Positions 17,388 through 26,140 of a stretch of 64,000 nt of DNA are shown here, piece by piece. Origin of the DNA: Embleya sp045207655 (GTDB lineage: Bacteria > Actinomycetota > Actinomycetes > Streptomycetales > Streptomycetaceae); contig NZ_CP108784.1 in assembly GCF_045207655.1 (NCBI RefSeq), positions 2,790,001 through 2,854,000 of the forward strand. The letters are read 5' to 3'. Each line of letters opens with the position of its first letter. Position 1 is the first letter of the stretch. The position numbers and the translations under genes are program-made. A model generated the notes under the pieces. It ran no database searches. It saw only the letters and a list, made by a program, of their open reading frames with translations, and was not told the origin of the DNA.

Positions 17388-17651
17388 ATGCAGGACACGC
17401 AGCAGGGCAACGCCTCGGTGCTGCGGGGCGCGTTCGATCGCGGCACCGCGGCCCGGCGGGCGACCGTCGGCCGGGTCTTCCGAGCGGTCGAGACCGTACT
17501 GATGTTCGAGGGCGGCCAGCGCACCGCGCGGCGCAACGCGTGGGCCGCGGTGTGTGCCGACCGCAACCGTGCCCGCGCCCGCGCCGAGGCCTCCGACATC
17601 CTGGCCCGGCTCGCCCCGGTCAACCCGGCACCGGGCGCCGGCTCGCACTGA
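17388..17651 (+). CDS. Small hypothetical protein following lipA (87 aa)
   Basis: 87 residues, MQDTQQGNASVLRG to PAPGAGSH, Arg/Ala-rich and probably helical, with no recognised domain. The ATG has AGGGGGA upstream. A small gene in this position, between lipA and a DUF4191 membrane protein, is a recurring streptomycete arrangement in my recollection, which supports it being real. Function unknown. Confidence 0.7.
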   Translation: MQDTQQGNASVLRGAFDRGTAARRATVGRVFRAVETVLMFEGGQRTARRNAWAAVCADRNRARARAEASDILARLAPVNPAPGAGSH

Positions 17652-17849
17652 CACGCGACACGTGTGGCATCGCGTGACGCGGGTGTGGACACAGGTGTCC
17701 GCGCCCGGCCGCCGGCAACACCGTTCGGCCGTTCGCCGGGGGCTCGTCTCCCGTCGGACGGCCGCGGCGCTGCGCCGGTCGCATGAAGGTTCGGACAAGC
17801 TGTCGGCAGCCATTGTCCCGGGTGGATGACACGCCAGTATCCTTTTCAC

Positions 17850-18536
17850 ATGGCGAGCAAGGAACCATCCGAGAAGAGCGGCCGGCTGAAGCAGATCCGG
17901 CTCGCCTACCAGCAGACGAAGAAGGCCGATCCGTGGGTCGGCTTGATTGTGGCGGCCTGGGGCCTGGGCGTATTCGCAGTACTCCTGGCCATCGGCTTCT
18001 GGTGGGGACATCCGATCTACCTGGGCATCTTCGGTGCCCTCGTGGGTCTGCTCGCGGCGGCCTTCATCTTCGGACGACGGGCCGAGAAGTCGGTGCTCGG
18101 CCAGATGGAGGGCCAGCCCGGCGCGGCGTTGGCGGTCATGCAGTCACTCAAGCGTGGCTGGGTCGTGACCCCCACCGTGGCCATCACCCGCCAGCAGGAT
18201 GTCGTGCACCGCGCCGTGGGTCGCCCCGGTATCATCCTGGTGGGCGAGGGCCAGCCCGGTCGCGTGACGCGACTGCTGGCCGACGAGAAGAAGCGCATGT
18301 CCCGCCTGGCGGCGAGCACCGTGGTGCACACGATCATCGTCGGCAACGACGAGGGCCAGGTCCCGCTGCGCAAGCTGCAACGGCACATCATGAAGTTGAG
18401 CCCGACCATGGCCAAGCCCGAGGTCGCGGTGGTCAACGACCGCCTGCGCGCGGTCGGCGACCTGATGAAGAACATGCCGGTGCCCAAGGGCCCGATGCCG
18501 AAGGGCGCGCGCATGCCGCGCGGCCCGCGCGGCTGA
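17850..18536 (+). CDS. DUF4191 family membrane protein
   Basis: 228 residues. A charged N-terminus (KSGRLKQIRLAYQQTKKADP) precedes two adjacent membrane spans (residues about 30-75). A cytoplasmic domain follows with FGRRAEKSVLGQMEGQPGAALAVMQSLKRGW and a very basic tail MPKGARMPRGPRG. This matches DUF4191, an actinobacterial family of unknown function found beside glnA. The start at ATG 17850 is preferred by similarity of the first residues; ATG 17826 would add eight. Confidence 0.85.
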   Translation: MASKEPSEKSGRLKQIRLAYQQTKKADPWVGLIVAAWGLGVFAVLLAIGFWWGHPIYLGIFGALVGLLAAAFIFGRRAEKSVLGQMEGQPGAALAVMQSLKRGWVVTPTVAITRQQDVVHRAVGRPGIILVGEGQPGRVTRLLADEKKRMSRLAASTVVHTIIVGNDEGQVPLRKLQRHIMKLSPTMAKPEVAVVNDRLRAVGDLMKNMPVPKGPMPKGARMPRGPRG

Positions 18537-18590
18537 CCCCTCGACGGCCACCGCGCCACGCAGCAGCACCCCGTCCCCGCCCGATCGCGA

Positions 18591-18625
18591 GAGCGGCGGC
18601 GATCCGCATCGGATCGCCGCCGCTC
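18591..18625 (+). terminator. Strong rho-independent terminator
   Basis: Perfect 16-bp stem (18591-18606 with 18610-18625), 3-nt loop, followed by TTTT, 54 bp after the DUF4191 gene. Confidence 0.9.
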
Positions 18626-18635
18626 TTTTGCCGTA

Positions 18636-18748
18636 CCGGGTCCGGGTGCTCGTATCCCGGGTCCGGGTGCTCGTATCCCGGGTCCGGACCGTCGCGCCGG
18701 GTTCGTACGCGTCGCGTCCGTGGGGTCGTGCCCGTGGGGTCGTGCCCG
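18636..18748. repeat. Two adjacent short tandem repeats
   Basis: A 21-bp unit (CCGGGTCCGGGTGCTCGTAT plus C) is present at 18636-18656 and 18657-18677, with a 10-bp third start to 18687. A 14-bp unit, TGGGGTCGTGCCCG, is tandem at 18721-18734 and 18735-18748. They fill the gap between convergent genes and look like slippage-type repeats. Confidence 0.85.
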
Positions 18749-18798
18749 CAGGCGTCGTGCCCGGAGACGCGTCGTGTCGGCACGCGTCGTGTTACGAA

Positions 18799-19257
18799 CT
18801 ACGCACGCACCACCGCGGTACCGACCGCCTTGTCGTGGAACCCGCGCCCGTCCCGGTCGTAGATCGCCGGCGGGATCACCAGGCACAGCAGGAACGTACG
18901 CACCACGACCGCGAGCGGCAGCAGCGTGTCGCGGGTGACCGACACCACCCGGATGCCCATGATCCGCTTGCCGAAGGTCCAGCCGATCGTGCTCACCAGG
19001 AGCAGGTTCTCGGCGGCGAACACGGCGAGGGTGCCCCAGCTCGTCCCGGGGTCGTTGAGGTCGCCGCCGCCTATGAAGGACAGCGCGATGATGTAGCAGA
19101 TGCTCCAGTCGATGAGCAGGGCGATCAACCTGCGCCCGGTGGGCGCGAGCGAGTTGGGTCCGTCCTCGGGCAGCCCGAGACGCTTGCCGCGGTAGCCGAA
19201 GTCTTCGCCCGCCGTCCCGGGGGCCTGGTTCCGCGATGCGGTCGTGTTCTCGTCCAC
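18799..19257 (-). CDS. RDD family membrane protein
   Basis: 152 residues. The N-terminus has DFGYRGKRLGLPEDGPNSLAPTGRRLIALLIDW, where the Arg and Asp of the RDD signature fall. Three hydrophobic spans follow, then GKRIMGIRVVSV and the closing YDRDGRGFHDKAVGTAVV typical of the family. I chose the GTG at 19257 because homology appears to begin there; the frame is open further upstream. It is divergent from glnA, the standard streptomycete neighbour order. Function unknown. Confidence 0.88.
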   Translation of the reverse strand: MDENTTASRNQAPGTAGEDFGYRGKRLGLPEDGPNSLAPTGRRLIALLIDWSICYIIALSFIGGGDLNDPGTSWGTLAVFAAENLLLVSTIGWTFGKRIMGIRVVSVTRDTLLPLAVVVRTFLLCLVIPPAIYDRDGRGFHDKAVGTAVVRA

Positions 19258-19368
19258 CCTTCCAAAGTAGACGAGCCGGGCCGATTCACCCGCCCCGGGG
19301 TGTGTGTGCGCGGGATGATCATGGGCATGCATCCGGGCAAAGACGGGCCGCCCCGTACGGGTGGGTGC

Positions 19369-19406
19369 GTAACATCCCGGAAACACGAGGGACACCGACG
19401 GGAAAC
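19369..19406 (+). promoter_or_regulatory. GlnR binding site upstream of glnA
   Basis: The sequence fits GTAAC-N6-GAAAC-N6-GACAC-N6-GAAAC. This matches the actinobacterial GlnR consensus gTnAc-n6-GaAAc repeated twice, with only the first T of the third block changed. It lies about 100 bp before the glnA start, as expected for nitrogen-controlled glnA. Confidence 0.88.
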
Positions 19407-19503
19407 CGCTCGCGCCTACCTTCGAGGCCTAGTGGCCACCGGGGAGGAGGCCGCTCCCCGCGAACGCAACTACCCGCGCCTGGCGCCGGGTCGAGGAGGA
19501 TTG

Positions 19504-20913
19504 ATGTTCAACAACGCCGAAGAGGTGTCGCGATACATCGCCGACAACGACGTCAAGTTCGTAGACGTTCGTTTTTGCGACCTGCCTGGCGTGATGCAGC
19601 ACTTCACGGTCCCGGCGAAGACGTTCGACCCGAGTGAGACGCTGGCGTTCGACGGATCCTCGATCCGCGGCTTCCAGGCGATCCACGAGTCGGACATGGC
19701 GCTTCGCCCCGACCTGTCCACGGCGCGGCTCGACCCGTTCCGCAAGGACAAGACGCTCAACATCAACTTCTTCATCCACGACCCGCTGACGGATGAGGAG
19801 TACAGCCGCGACCCGCGCAACGTCGCGAAGAAGGCCGAGCGCTACCTCGCCGGCACCGGCATCGCCGACACGGCGTACTTCGGCCCCGAGGCCGAGTTCT
19901 ACGTGTTCGACAGCGTGCGCTTCGCGACCGGCGCGAACGAGTCCTTCTACCACATCGACTCCGAGGCGGGGGCCTGGAACACGGGCCAGGAGGAGAACAA
20001 CCGCGGCTACAAGGTCCGGTACAAGGGCGGCTACTTCCCGACCCCGCCGGTCGACCACTTCGCCGACCTGCGCGCGGAGATCTCCCTCGAGCTCGAGGCC
20101 GCGGGCCTGGAGATCGAGCGCCAGCACCACGAGGTGGGCACCGCCGGCCAGGCCGAGATCAACTACAAGTTCAACACGCTGCTGGCCGCGGCCGACGACC
20201 TGATGCTGTTCAAGTACATCGTCAAGAACGTCGCGTGGCGCAACGGCAAGACCGCGACCTTCATGCCGAAGCCGATCTTCGGCGACAACGGCTCGGGCAT
20301 GCACTGCCACATGTCGCTGTGGACCGACGGCTCGCCGCTGTTCTACGACGAGCAGGGCTACGCGGGTCTGTCCGACACGGCCCGCTACTTCATCGGCGGT
20401 CTGCTCAAGCACGCCCCGTCGCTGCTGGCCTTCACGAACCCGACGGTGAACTCCTACCACCGCCTGGTCCCGGGCTTCGAGGCGCCGGTCAACCTGGTCT
20501 ACTCGCAGCGCAACCGCTCGGCCTGCATCCGCATCCCGATCACGGGCAGCAACCCCAAGGCCAAGCGCGTCGAGTTCCGCGTCCCGGACCCGTCGGCCAA
20601 CCCGTACCTGGCCTTCGCCGCCCAGCTGATGGCCGGCCTCGACGGCATCAAGAACAAGATCGAGCCGCTCGAGCCCGTCGACAAGGACCTGTACGAACTG
20701 GCCCCCGACGAGCACCAGGCCGTCCCCCAGGTCCCCGGCACCCTCGCCGAGGTCCTCGACGCCCTCGAAGCCGACCACGAGTACCTCCTCGAAGGCGGCG
20801 TGTTCACCCAGGACCTGATCGACACCTGGATCGAATACAAGCGCACCAAGGAAATCGACCCGGTCCGCCTGCGCCCCCACCCCCACGAGTTCGAGCTCTA
20901 CTTCGACATCTAA
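19504..20913 (+). CDS. glnA: Glutamine synthetase type I (beta)
   Basis: Assimilates ammonium into glutamine; dodecameric, 469 residues. Visible are FDGSSIRGFQAIHESDM, the metal and substrate segments FGPEAEFYVFD and HHEVGTAGQAEIN, MPKPIFGDNGSGMHCH, and NRSACIRIP. Y397 in DKDLYELAPDE corresponds to the tyrosine adenylylated by GlnE, whose gene is in this window. The ATG follows AGGAGG and a GlnR box lies upstream. The last codons form the left attachment repeat of an integrated island, so the terminator now next to glnA belongs to the island side or is a duplicate. Confidence 0.98.
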   Translation: MFNNAEEVSRYIADNDVKFVDVRFCDLPGVMQHFTVPAKTFDPSETLAFDGSSIRGFQAIHESDMALRPDLSTARLDPFRKDKTLNINFFIHDPLTDEEYSRDPRNVAKKAERYLAGTGIADTAYFGPEAEFYVFDSVRFATGANESFYHIDSEAGAWNTGQEENNRGYKVRYKGGYFPTPPVDHFADLRAEISLELEAAGLEIERQHHEVGTAGQAEINYKFNTLLAAADDLMLFKYIVKNVAWRNGKTATFMPKPIFGDNGSGMHCHMSLWTDGSPLFYDEQGYAGLSDTARYFIGGLLKHAPSLLAFTNPTVNSYHRLVPGFEAPVNLVYSQRNRSACIRIPITGSNPKAKRVEFRVPDPSANPYLAFAAQLMAGLDGIKNKIEPLEPVDKDLYELAPDEHQAVPQVPGTLAEVLDALEADHEYLLEGGVFTQDLIDTWIEYKRTKEIDPVRLRPHPHEFELYFDI

Positions 20914-20922
20914 ACCGAAGTA
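20901..20922. repeat. Left attachment repeat (attL) in the glnA 3' end
   Basis: Sequence CTTCGACATYTAARCCGAAG plus TA (Y=C, R=A here) covers the last four residues of GlnA and its stop. The same 22 bp with T and G at the variable positions is at 35404-35425. The right-hand copy also encodes FDI-stop, but the codons before it are not glnA. Confidence 0.75.
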
Positions 20923-20945
20923 CTGCTGACCTGCGGGTTCGCCCT

Positions 20946-22186
20946 CTAGACCGACTCAGAGGGCACAGGGAGGGCACTCCCCCGAAGGACAAGGCCGTCG
21001 ACCGCTGCTCCCAGAGCGTGGTCGACGGCCTTCCTCGTACGCGCGGCGCTGCCGGGCATGAGGTGGGTGTAGACGCGGAGGGTGAAGCCGGGGTCGGCGT
21101 GACCGAGGTACTCGGAGAGCGCCCGGATGTTCTCGCCACCGTCGAGCGTGACGCTCGCGTAGTGATGGCGAAGGGCATGCATCCCGTCGGCACGGGACTC
21201 GCCGAACAGTTCGCCTTCCTCCGGCGTCTCGATGACGCCCGCCTCTGCCAGCGCGGGCTTCCAGATGTACGGGTTGAAGTAGTTGCGGTTGAGAGCCTTG
21301 CTCTCGCGGCTCGTGAAGATCAGCTTCTCCGTGGTCGGCTTGCCGTCGACCTTTGCCCAGGGCAGCGTCACGTCACGAGCCGGTCGCGCCTTCAAGTGCG
21401 CGAGGATCGCCTCAAGAACCTTGGGCGAGAGCGGGACGTCGCGCGCCTTGCCGCCCTTGTGCGGAGCGAAGACCCTCCTGCTGCCGATCAGCTTGACCTG
21501 CCGTCGCACGTGCACGTAGCCCGTGGCCTCGTCGATATCCCTGACGGCCAAGCCGAAGATCTCGCCCTGCCGCAGCCCGCAACCGGCTCCGACGAGGGCA
21601 GTGCACGCGTAGGCAAACGGCAGTGCGGCGGAGACTTCCTCGACGCGCTGTGAGGACCAAGGTTCGACCGGGGGCCGAGTGTCCTCGGCAGGCGGATGGA
21701 ACGCGCGCTGCACGGATTCTTGGCGATGACGCCGTCGTCCACGGCCGCGAGGAGGATGGCCGAGAGGTTGGCGAAGATGACCCGGATGTAGGAGGCGGCA
21801 AGGCCGGCCTTCTCCAGGTCTCGGAGCCAGGCCTGCAACATGGTCGGGCGTAACACCCGCAGTTGATGGTGGCCGAGGTGGGGCAGGACGTGTAGGCGTA
21901 TTCGGAGTTCGACGACTATGTACGTTCCGGGGTCACCGGTCAGTGAGGCGAGGCGTTTCTTGGCGAAGACCTCCAGCGTGACCTTGCCGGAGCTGGGGTC
22001 GAGGTAGGTGCCCTCGTTGAGGTCGTTGTCGACCTTGGCCGCGCGGGCGTCGGCGTCGACACGGCGGTCGAAGTTCTCCTTGCACTGCTTGCCGGTGGCG
22101 TCCCGCCAACGGGCCTGCCAGCGCTTGCCCTTGCCGTGGTCGGCGGACGGCACCTTGCCCTTGTGCTCGCTGCGTCGCCCGGACAA
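20946..22186 (-). pseudogene. Tyrosine recombinase/integrase, frameshifted
   Basis: N-terminal arm-binding part (KGKRWQARWRDATGKQ to EGTYLDPSSGKVTLEVFAKK) and core-binding part (ASYIRVIFANLSAILLAAVDDGVIAKNPC) are in one frame (stop at 21488). The catalytic part is in another (ending 20946), with GCGLRQGE, HALRHHYASVTLD and LGHADPGFTLRVYTHLMP supplying the Arg, HxxR, His and Tyr. The frames join near 21,690, where loss of about one base in the RSIRPPAEDTR region explains the break. The C-terminal codons (KAVDHALGAAVDGLVL) run through the terminator-like hairpin near attL. Start taken as TTG 22186; uncertain. A sequencing error could also explain the frameshift. Confidence 0.85.
20991..21032 (+). 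terminator. glnA-proximal hairpin, duplicate of the one at 35,451
   Basis: 13-bp stem (20991-21003 with 21020-21032). The block 20988-21008 is identical over 21 bp to 35448-35468. It probably terminates glnA and also overlaps the 3' codons of the integrase. Confidence 0.75.
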
Positions 22187-23459
22187 CTATCGGGACGTCT
22201 TCCGCGCAGCCGCGGAATGCGCCCTCATCGAAGAGGAATGGGGGCTGACCCGTGTCGACCGGTCCGACCGCACAGCCGCCCAACGCCCCGGCGACGCCGA
22301 GCGTCTCAAAGCCGAACGACGAGGACGGGCCACGACCCCACGCGAGCACCTGCGAGAGAGGGTGCGCACCGCCATCGCCGCGGCCTCGAACGAGGCGGAG
22401 TTCTTCGCCGTCCTCGAAGGACTCGGCGTGAAGGTCAGGAAACGCATCCTGCCCTCGGGCGAAGTCGGTGGATACAGCGTCGCCATGCCCGACGACACCA
22501 ACGCCAACGGCGCCCTCGTCTGGTTCGGCGGGGGCAGACTCGCCCCCGACCTGTCCCTGCCCAGGATCCGCGCCCGTTTCCACCCCGGTACCCACCGCGA
22601 CACTTCCACCGCCGAACCCTGGCATCGGGCAGCCACCACCCTCGACGCCCTCCCCGGACACCTTCGCCACGGCGAGGACGAAGCGGCGGCCGGACAACTC
22701 TCCGCACTGGGCGAGGCGTTCTCCGCCATGGTCGTCGTCACCACCGGCCCCACCCGCATCGAGATCCGGCGAGCCTCGATCGCGTTCGAACGCGCCACCC
22801 GCTGCCGCGTCGAAGCCGACCAACGTGCCGGAGACCTGCTGCGTGCCGCCGCCCGCGACCTCCTGTGGGCCGGCCGCGGCGAACAGGACGGCGGAGCAAC
22901 CGCCATGATCCTGTGCACCCTCGTCCTGGCCGCACTCGCCGCCGTCCACTGGCACCGGGCCCGCAACCACCACCAACAGGCCGCCGCGGCCCACCAGGCC
23001 CTGATCCACCTTCAGACCGCCTACCTCCACACCACCACGCCACGCCCCACGACCACGCGCGCAGCCTGGTCCGGCGCTCCGCCCGGGGCGCGCGACCAGG
23101 AGACGCCGCCGGCGACGCCCGAACTCCTGGAGGCCCTGCGGCAGGTCCTGCCAGAGCACGCCGACCGCATCGTGGCCGACCCCGCCTGGCCCGCCCTGAA
23201 CACCGCGCTCACCCACGCCACCCGCACCGGCAAGGCACCGGCGACTGTCCTGTTCGAAGCCGCCGGGCAACGCGAACTCGACACCGCCGCTTCCCCCGCC
23301 GAAGTCCTCACCTGGCGCATCCGCCGCCAACTGCACCAACCCACCGCCCGACACCGAGCCGCCACCACCCGCAGCACCACGCGCCCGGCCGCCACACCGA
23401 CCCGACCCGCCGCCACCCCGGTCCGCCGCGCCACGGAGGAACACCGCCGCAGACGCTGA
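22187..23459 (+). pseudogene. Relaxase/mobilisation protein, N-terminus lost
   Basis: About 420 residues match the C-terminal two thirds of actinobacterial MobA-like relaxases: AAECALIEEEWGLTRVDRSD, then TAAQRPGD-ERLKAERRGR, REHLRERVRTAIAAASNEAEFFAVLEGLGV, YSVAMPDD and SLPRIRARFHPG. One hydrophobic segment and an Arg-rich tail follow. The expected catalytic domain with the HxHxx histidine cluster should precede this but is absent: the homology starts abruptly at 22187, one base after the divergent integrase start. The open frame extends back to 22008 only as antisense of the integrase. A deletion joining the two genes is the simplest explanation. Confidence 0.75.
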
Positions 23460-23579
23460 TCACCTACGCGTCAAGGCTCTCGTGACCTGCGCGAACGCGC
23501 TCCCAAGCGGGTTGCCGAACACGATGGACTTGTACGCCCGGTCGGGGACATGGTGTGGTCCCCGACCGGAGAGGACCCC

Positions 23580-23882
23580 ATGCACGAACCCCACCCCGAG
23601 CTCCCGCAGGCCCCGAACCTGCACCCCATGCCCCAACCCGGCACCTACGACCTGGACGCCCTCGTGGTGTGCACCGAACACCCCGACGAACTCCGCGTCA
23701 CCGGCATCCCCGTGCGCTGCCCCGCCTGCGACGCCCGCCGCGACTGGCTCCTCGTCCACCACCGAGGCCACACCTTCATCCGCTGCCGCTGCGCACACCA
23801 ATGGCACGAACCCGACCTCTACACCGACGACTTCGACAACCTCGCCACCAGCCCCCCCGGACCGCTACTGGGCCACCTATGA
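23580..23882 (+). CDS. Small zinc-ribbon-like hypothetical protein (100 aa)
   Basis: MHEPHPELPQ to PPGPLLGHL. A central VRCPACDARRDWLLVHHRGHTFIRCRCAHQWHEP has paired cysteines and histidines in a zinc-ribbon-like spacing (CPAC then CRCxxxW). The ATG at 23580 follows GGAGAGGA. Small proteins of this kind often follow relaxase genes on streptomycete elements, which fits the location. It may bind nucleic acid; unproven. Confidence 0.65.
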   Translation: MHEPHPELPQAPNLHPMPQPGTYDLDALVVCTEHPDELRVTGIPVRCPACDARRDWLLVHHRGHTFIRCRCAHQWHEPDLYTDDFDNLATSPPGPLLGHL

Positions 23883-23941
23883 CGAGGCCCTCGTCAGCCT
23901 CGGCTTCGACCGGACGTTCGCGGGCACGTACCTGTGATTGA

Positions 23942-23975
23942 CGGGGGCGGCCGATGAGCCCACCGGCCGCCCCCG
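23942..23975. terminator. Hairpin terminator
   Basis: 12-bp GC-rich stem (23942-23953 with 23964-23975), 10-nt loop, 59 bp after the zinc-ribbon gene and facing the NUDIX gene. It separates the mobilisation remnant from the cargo block. Confidence 0.65.
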
Positions 23976-24071
23976 AAGGCCGAGCCTTGGCACCGGGTAG
24001 GACTCTGCGGCGGCCGTTCCGGTCGCGGTCGTCTCACGCAACCGGAACGGGGCTTCACGACGGCGTCGGTC

Positions 24072-24134
24072 TCAGATCTCGACGACCGCATAGATGGGCA
24101 GGTGGTCCGGGAGCCGGCGCACGGTCAGCCGCGC
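24072..24134 (-). pseudogene. Possible C-terminal remnant of an endonuclease/exonuclease/phosphatase-family gene
   Basis: The minus strand directly after the NUDIX stop encodes RRLPDHLPIYAVVEI and a stop. This resembles the last strand of EEP-fold proteins (SDHLPxxAxxxI). Nothing upstream in the frame continues the family, so if real it is only a scar. Low confidence. Confidence 0.25.
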
Positions 24135-24147
24135 TCGCGCCCGCGTC

Positions 24148-24624
24148 TCACACTGCGGTGACCGACCATCCGTAGCGGGAGAAGGAGGGACCTCCACCGT
24201 GGTAGGCGGCCAGCGCCTGCACGGAGGTCGGGAACGCGGGCTCGGGCAACTGGTTCGCACTGACCCACTGGGCGGCCAGGTGCTTGTCCGGCTCGATGTT
24301 GGTCAGTTCGCCGGACCACGTGTCGGTGGCGAAGACGAAGAGGACGAACTGCCCGACCTGGTCCCAGCCCTGTTCGACGTGGATCACGTGGACGAGTACG
24401 AGATCTGCCGGATCGACGAGCAGACCGGTTTCCTCTTCGAGTTCGCGAGCAGCAGCCTCGTCGAGGGCTTCGCCGGGCTCGGCCTTGCCGCCCGGGACCG
24501 TCCAGGCCGGCTGCGGCAACCAGTTTCGGGCGGTGTAGTACACGGCGGCAATCGTGTCGGTGTCCTTGTCGTGGACGATCACGCAGACCGAATTGCGACT
24601 GTTCATCACACTGTTGTTCGTCAA
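24148..24624 (-). CDS. NUDIX hydrolase
   Basis: 158 residues, complete NUDIX box GGKAEPGEALDEAAAREL followed by EEETGL (about 45-68), with every Gly, Glu and Arg of Gx5Ex7REUxEExGU present. The family hydrolyses nucleoside diphosphates linked to another moiety; the substrate is unknown. Lying beside glycosyltransferase genes, a nucleotide-sugar substrate is conceivable but unproven. The TTG at 24624 has AAGGA eight bases upstream; ATG 24606 is the alternative start. It is on the same strand as, and 89 bp downstream of, the broken FkbM gene. Confidence 0.88.
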   Translation of the reverse strand: MTNNSVMNSRNSVCVIVHDKDTDTIAAVYYTARNWLPQPAWTVPGGKAEPGEALDEAAARELEEETGLLVDPADLVLVHVIHVEQGWDQVGQFVLFVFATDTWSGELTNIEPDKHLAAQWVSANQLPEPAFPTSVQALAAYHGGGPSFSRYGWSVTAV

Positions 24625-24713
24625 AGTACCCAGTCCTTGTCATAGCGCCGGGGGTGTCAACGGCGAGGTGGGCGACTCAGGCCGACCCCGCTGCCGGAAT
24701 GTGTGAGTCCGGC

Positions 24714-25536
24714 TCAGCCTCCGAGCGCCAAGAGGTCGGCGTCGGTACGGGAGAAGACCAAGTCGGTCATTTGCTCCGGGGTCTTCGTGCACCTGACGGG
24801 CGCCTGCGGGCTGCGTATGGCCTGGGGATACGTGGCCGGGTCGTAGTCGTTGGTGAGCGTGTAGGCGTGGAAGCCGTGCTCGCGCAGGTTGTCGATGATG
24901 CCGGTGGCGCTCTCGCCCTGCTTGGCCAGGAGCCTGGGGGTGACTTCCACGACCAGTTCCGCGTCGTCGCGCAGGTGCGGAAGCGCGGGCAGCAGTCCCC
25001 TGACCGCCGCCGCATCGGCGCCCTCGACGTCGATCTTGATGACCCGGGCGGTGGAGAGTTCGGCCTGACCGAGCAGCTCCGCGAGTGGCGCGGTCGGCAC
25101 ATGGAATGTGGTGTGGACGTGGCGGGGTCGGACGGCGGTGGTTGGTGGTGGCTGCGCCGGCGAGGTCGTCGTGGAACTGCGGGGTGGGCTCGATGGCGAC
25201 GACGTGGCCGGTCGGTCCGACTGAGTGGGAGGCCAGGAGGCTAAACGCGCCACGGTGGGCCCCGACGTCGACGAAGGTATCCCCCGGCCGCAGGCGGTCG
25301 CGCAGGAAGGCGCTCAGATTCGGCTCCCACTCACCGAAGAGGTACTGGTAGCGCTGGATGACGTCGCTGGTGGTGACGGTGACCAGGTCACCCGAGCGCA
25401 ACCGGGCAGTGGTGTGGAGGGGATGGGTTCGAAGGTGATCGTCGAGGAAGCGGTCGACGAGCGGGCGCTTGCCGACTGTTCCGGGCGCGTGGCGGACGTA
25501 GGCCCGCAGCAGGCGAGCGAGGGTGGAGGCGGGCAC
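24714..25536 (-). pseudogene. FkbM-family methyltransferase, broken by deletion and frameshift
   Basis: The N-terminal frame (25536 to about 25,140) has GDTFVDVGAHRGAFSLLASHSVGPTGHVVAIEPTP, the SAM-binding motif. The C-terminal frame (ending 24714) has FHVPTAPLAELLGQAELSTARVIKIDVEGAD, TPRLLAKQGES and HGFHAYTLTNDYDPATYP, the second half of the same family. The join near 25,120-25,145 lacks the usual 40-50 residues between the two halves and changes frame, so an active protein is unlikely. FkbM enzymes O-methylate sugars or polyketides, which fits the glycosyltransferase context. Confidence 0.8.
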
Positions 25537-25639
25537 GCGTGTCTCCTTCAGGTGACAGCGGATACGGATCGCGGTTCCCGGAATTGGCCGTGGTGGCAGA
25601 CTTGCCGGTGAACGCCGGTAGCGGTGAGGGGAGTCGTCG

Positions 25640-26140
25640 GTGGCCGAGAGTTCTCCGGTGGTGTTCCTGCTGGTGGGGCTGACCGGTTCGGGAAAGACGA
25701 CCTACGCTCGGCGGAAGCTGGAACCGCAGGGCGCGGTGCGGCTGTCGGTGGACGAGGTCGTCCACGAGCGGCACGGTCGGTACGGCGTCGACTACCCGGA
25801 GCACATCTACTTCGAGAAGGAGGCCCCGGTCGTCGCCGAGCTGCACTCACGGCTGGTCGAGCTGGTCTCCGAGGGCCGGGATGTGGTGTGGGACCACAGG
25901 CTGTGGCCGCGCAAGGACCGCGACGCGATGAAGAAGCTGGTGGAGTCGGCCGGCGGACGCTGGCGGCTGCTCTACTTCCCCGTCGATCGGGACGAGCTGC
26001 TGCGCAGGCTGGCCGAGCGCAACCGGAGAGGGGACGCGAACTCGCTGATCGTGACCCCTGAGGCGCTGGACGACTTCTTCGCGCGGTTCGAGGCGCCTCA
26101 GAACGAGGGCGAGGAGATCGTGGAGTCGGGCCGGCTCTGA
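25640..26140 (+). CDS. P-loop ATPase/kinase of the AAA_33 type
   Basis: 166 residues. Walker A GLTGSGKTT (from residue 13), then the VDEVVHERHG segment, DVVWDHRLWPRKDRDAMKKL, and the lid-like RDELLRRLAERNRRGDANS. This layout matches small polynucleotide-kinase or Zeta-like P-loop proteins that phosphorylate a small molecule or nucleic acid. The substrate is unknown. The GTG follows GAGGGGA. It is read toward the glycosyltransferase operon, and its 3' end overlaps the tail of the frameshifted GT gene (26098-26140). Confidence 0.85.
   Translation: MAESSPVVFLLVGLTGSGKTTYARRKLEPQGAVRLSVDEVVHERHGRYGVDYPEHIYFEKEAPVVAELHSRLVELVSEGRDVVWDHRLWPRKDRDAMKKLVESAGGRWRLLYFPVDRDELLRRLAERNRRGDANSLIVTPEALDDFFARFEAPQNEGEEIVESGRL

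Noticed and set aside
22008..22186. N-terminal extension of the relaxase frame
   Set aside because: It is exactly antisense to the integrase N-terminus and has no relaxase similarity; the real homology starts at 22187.
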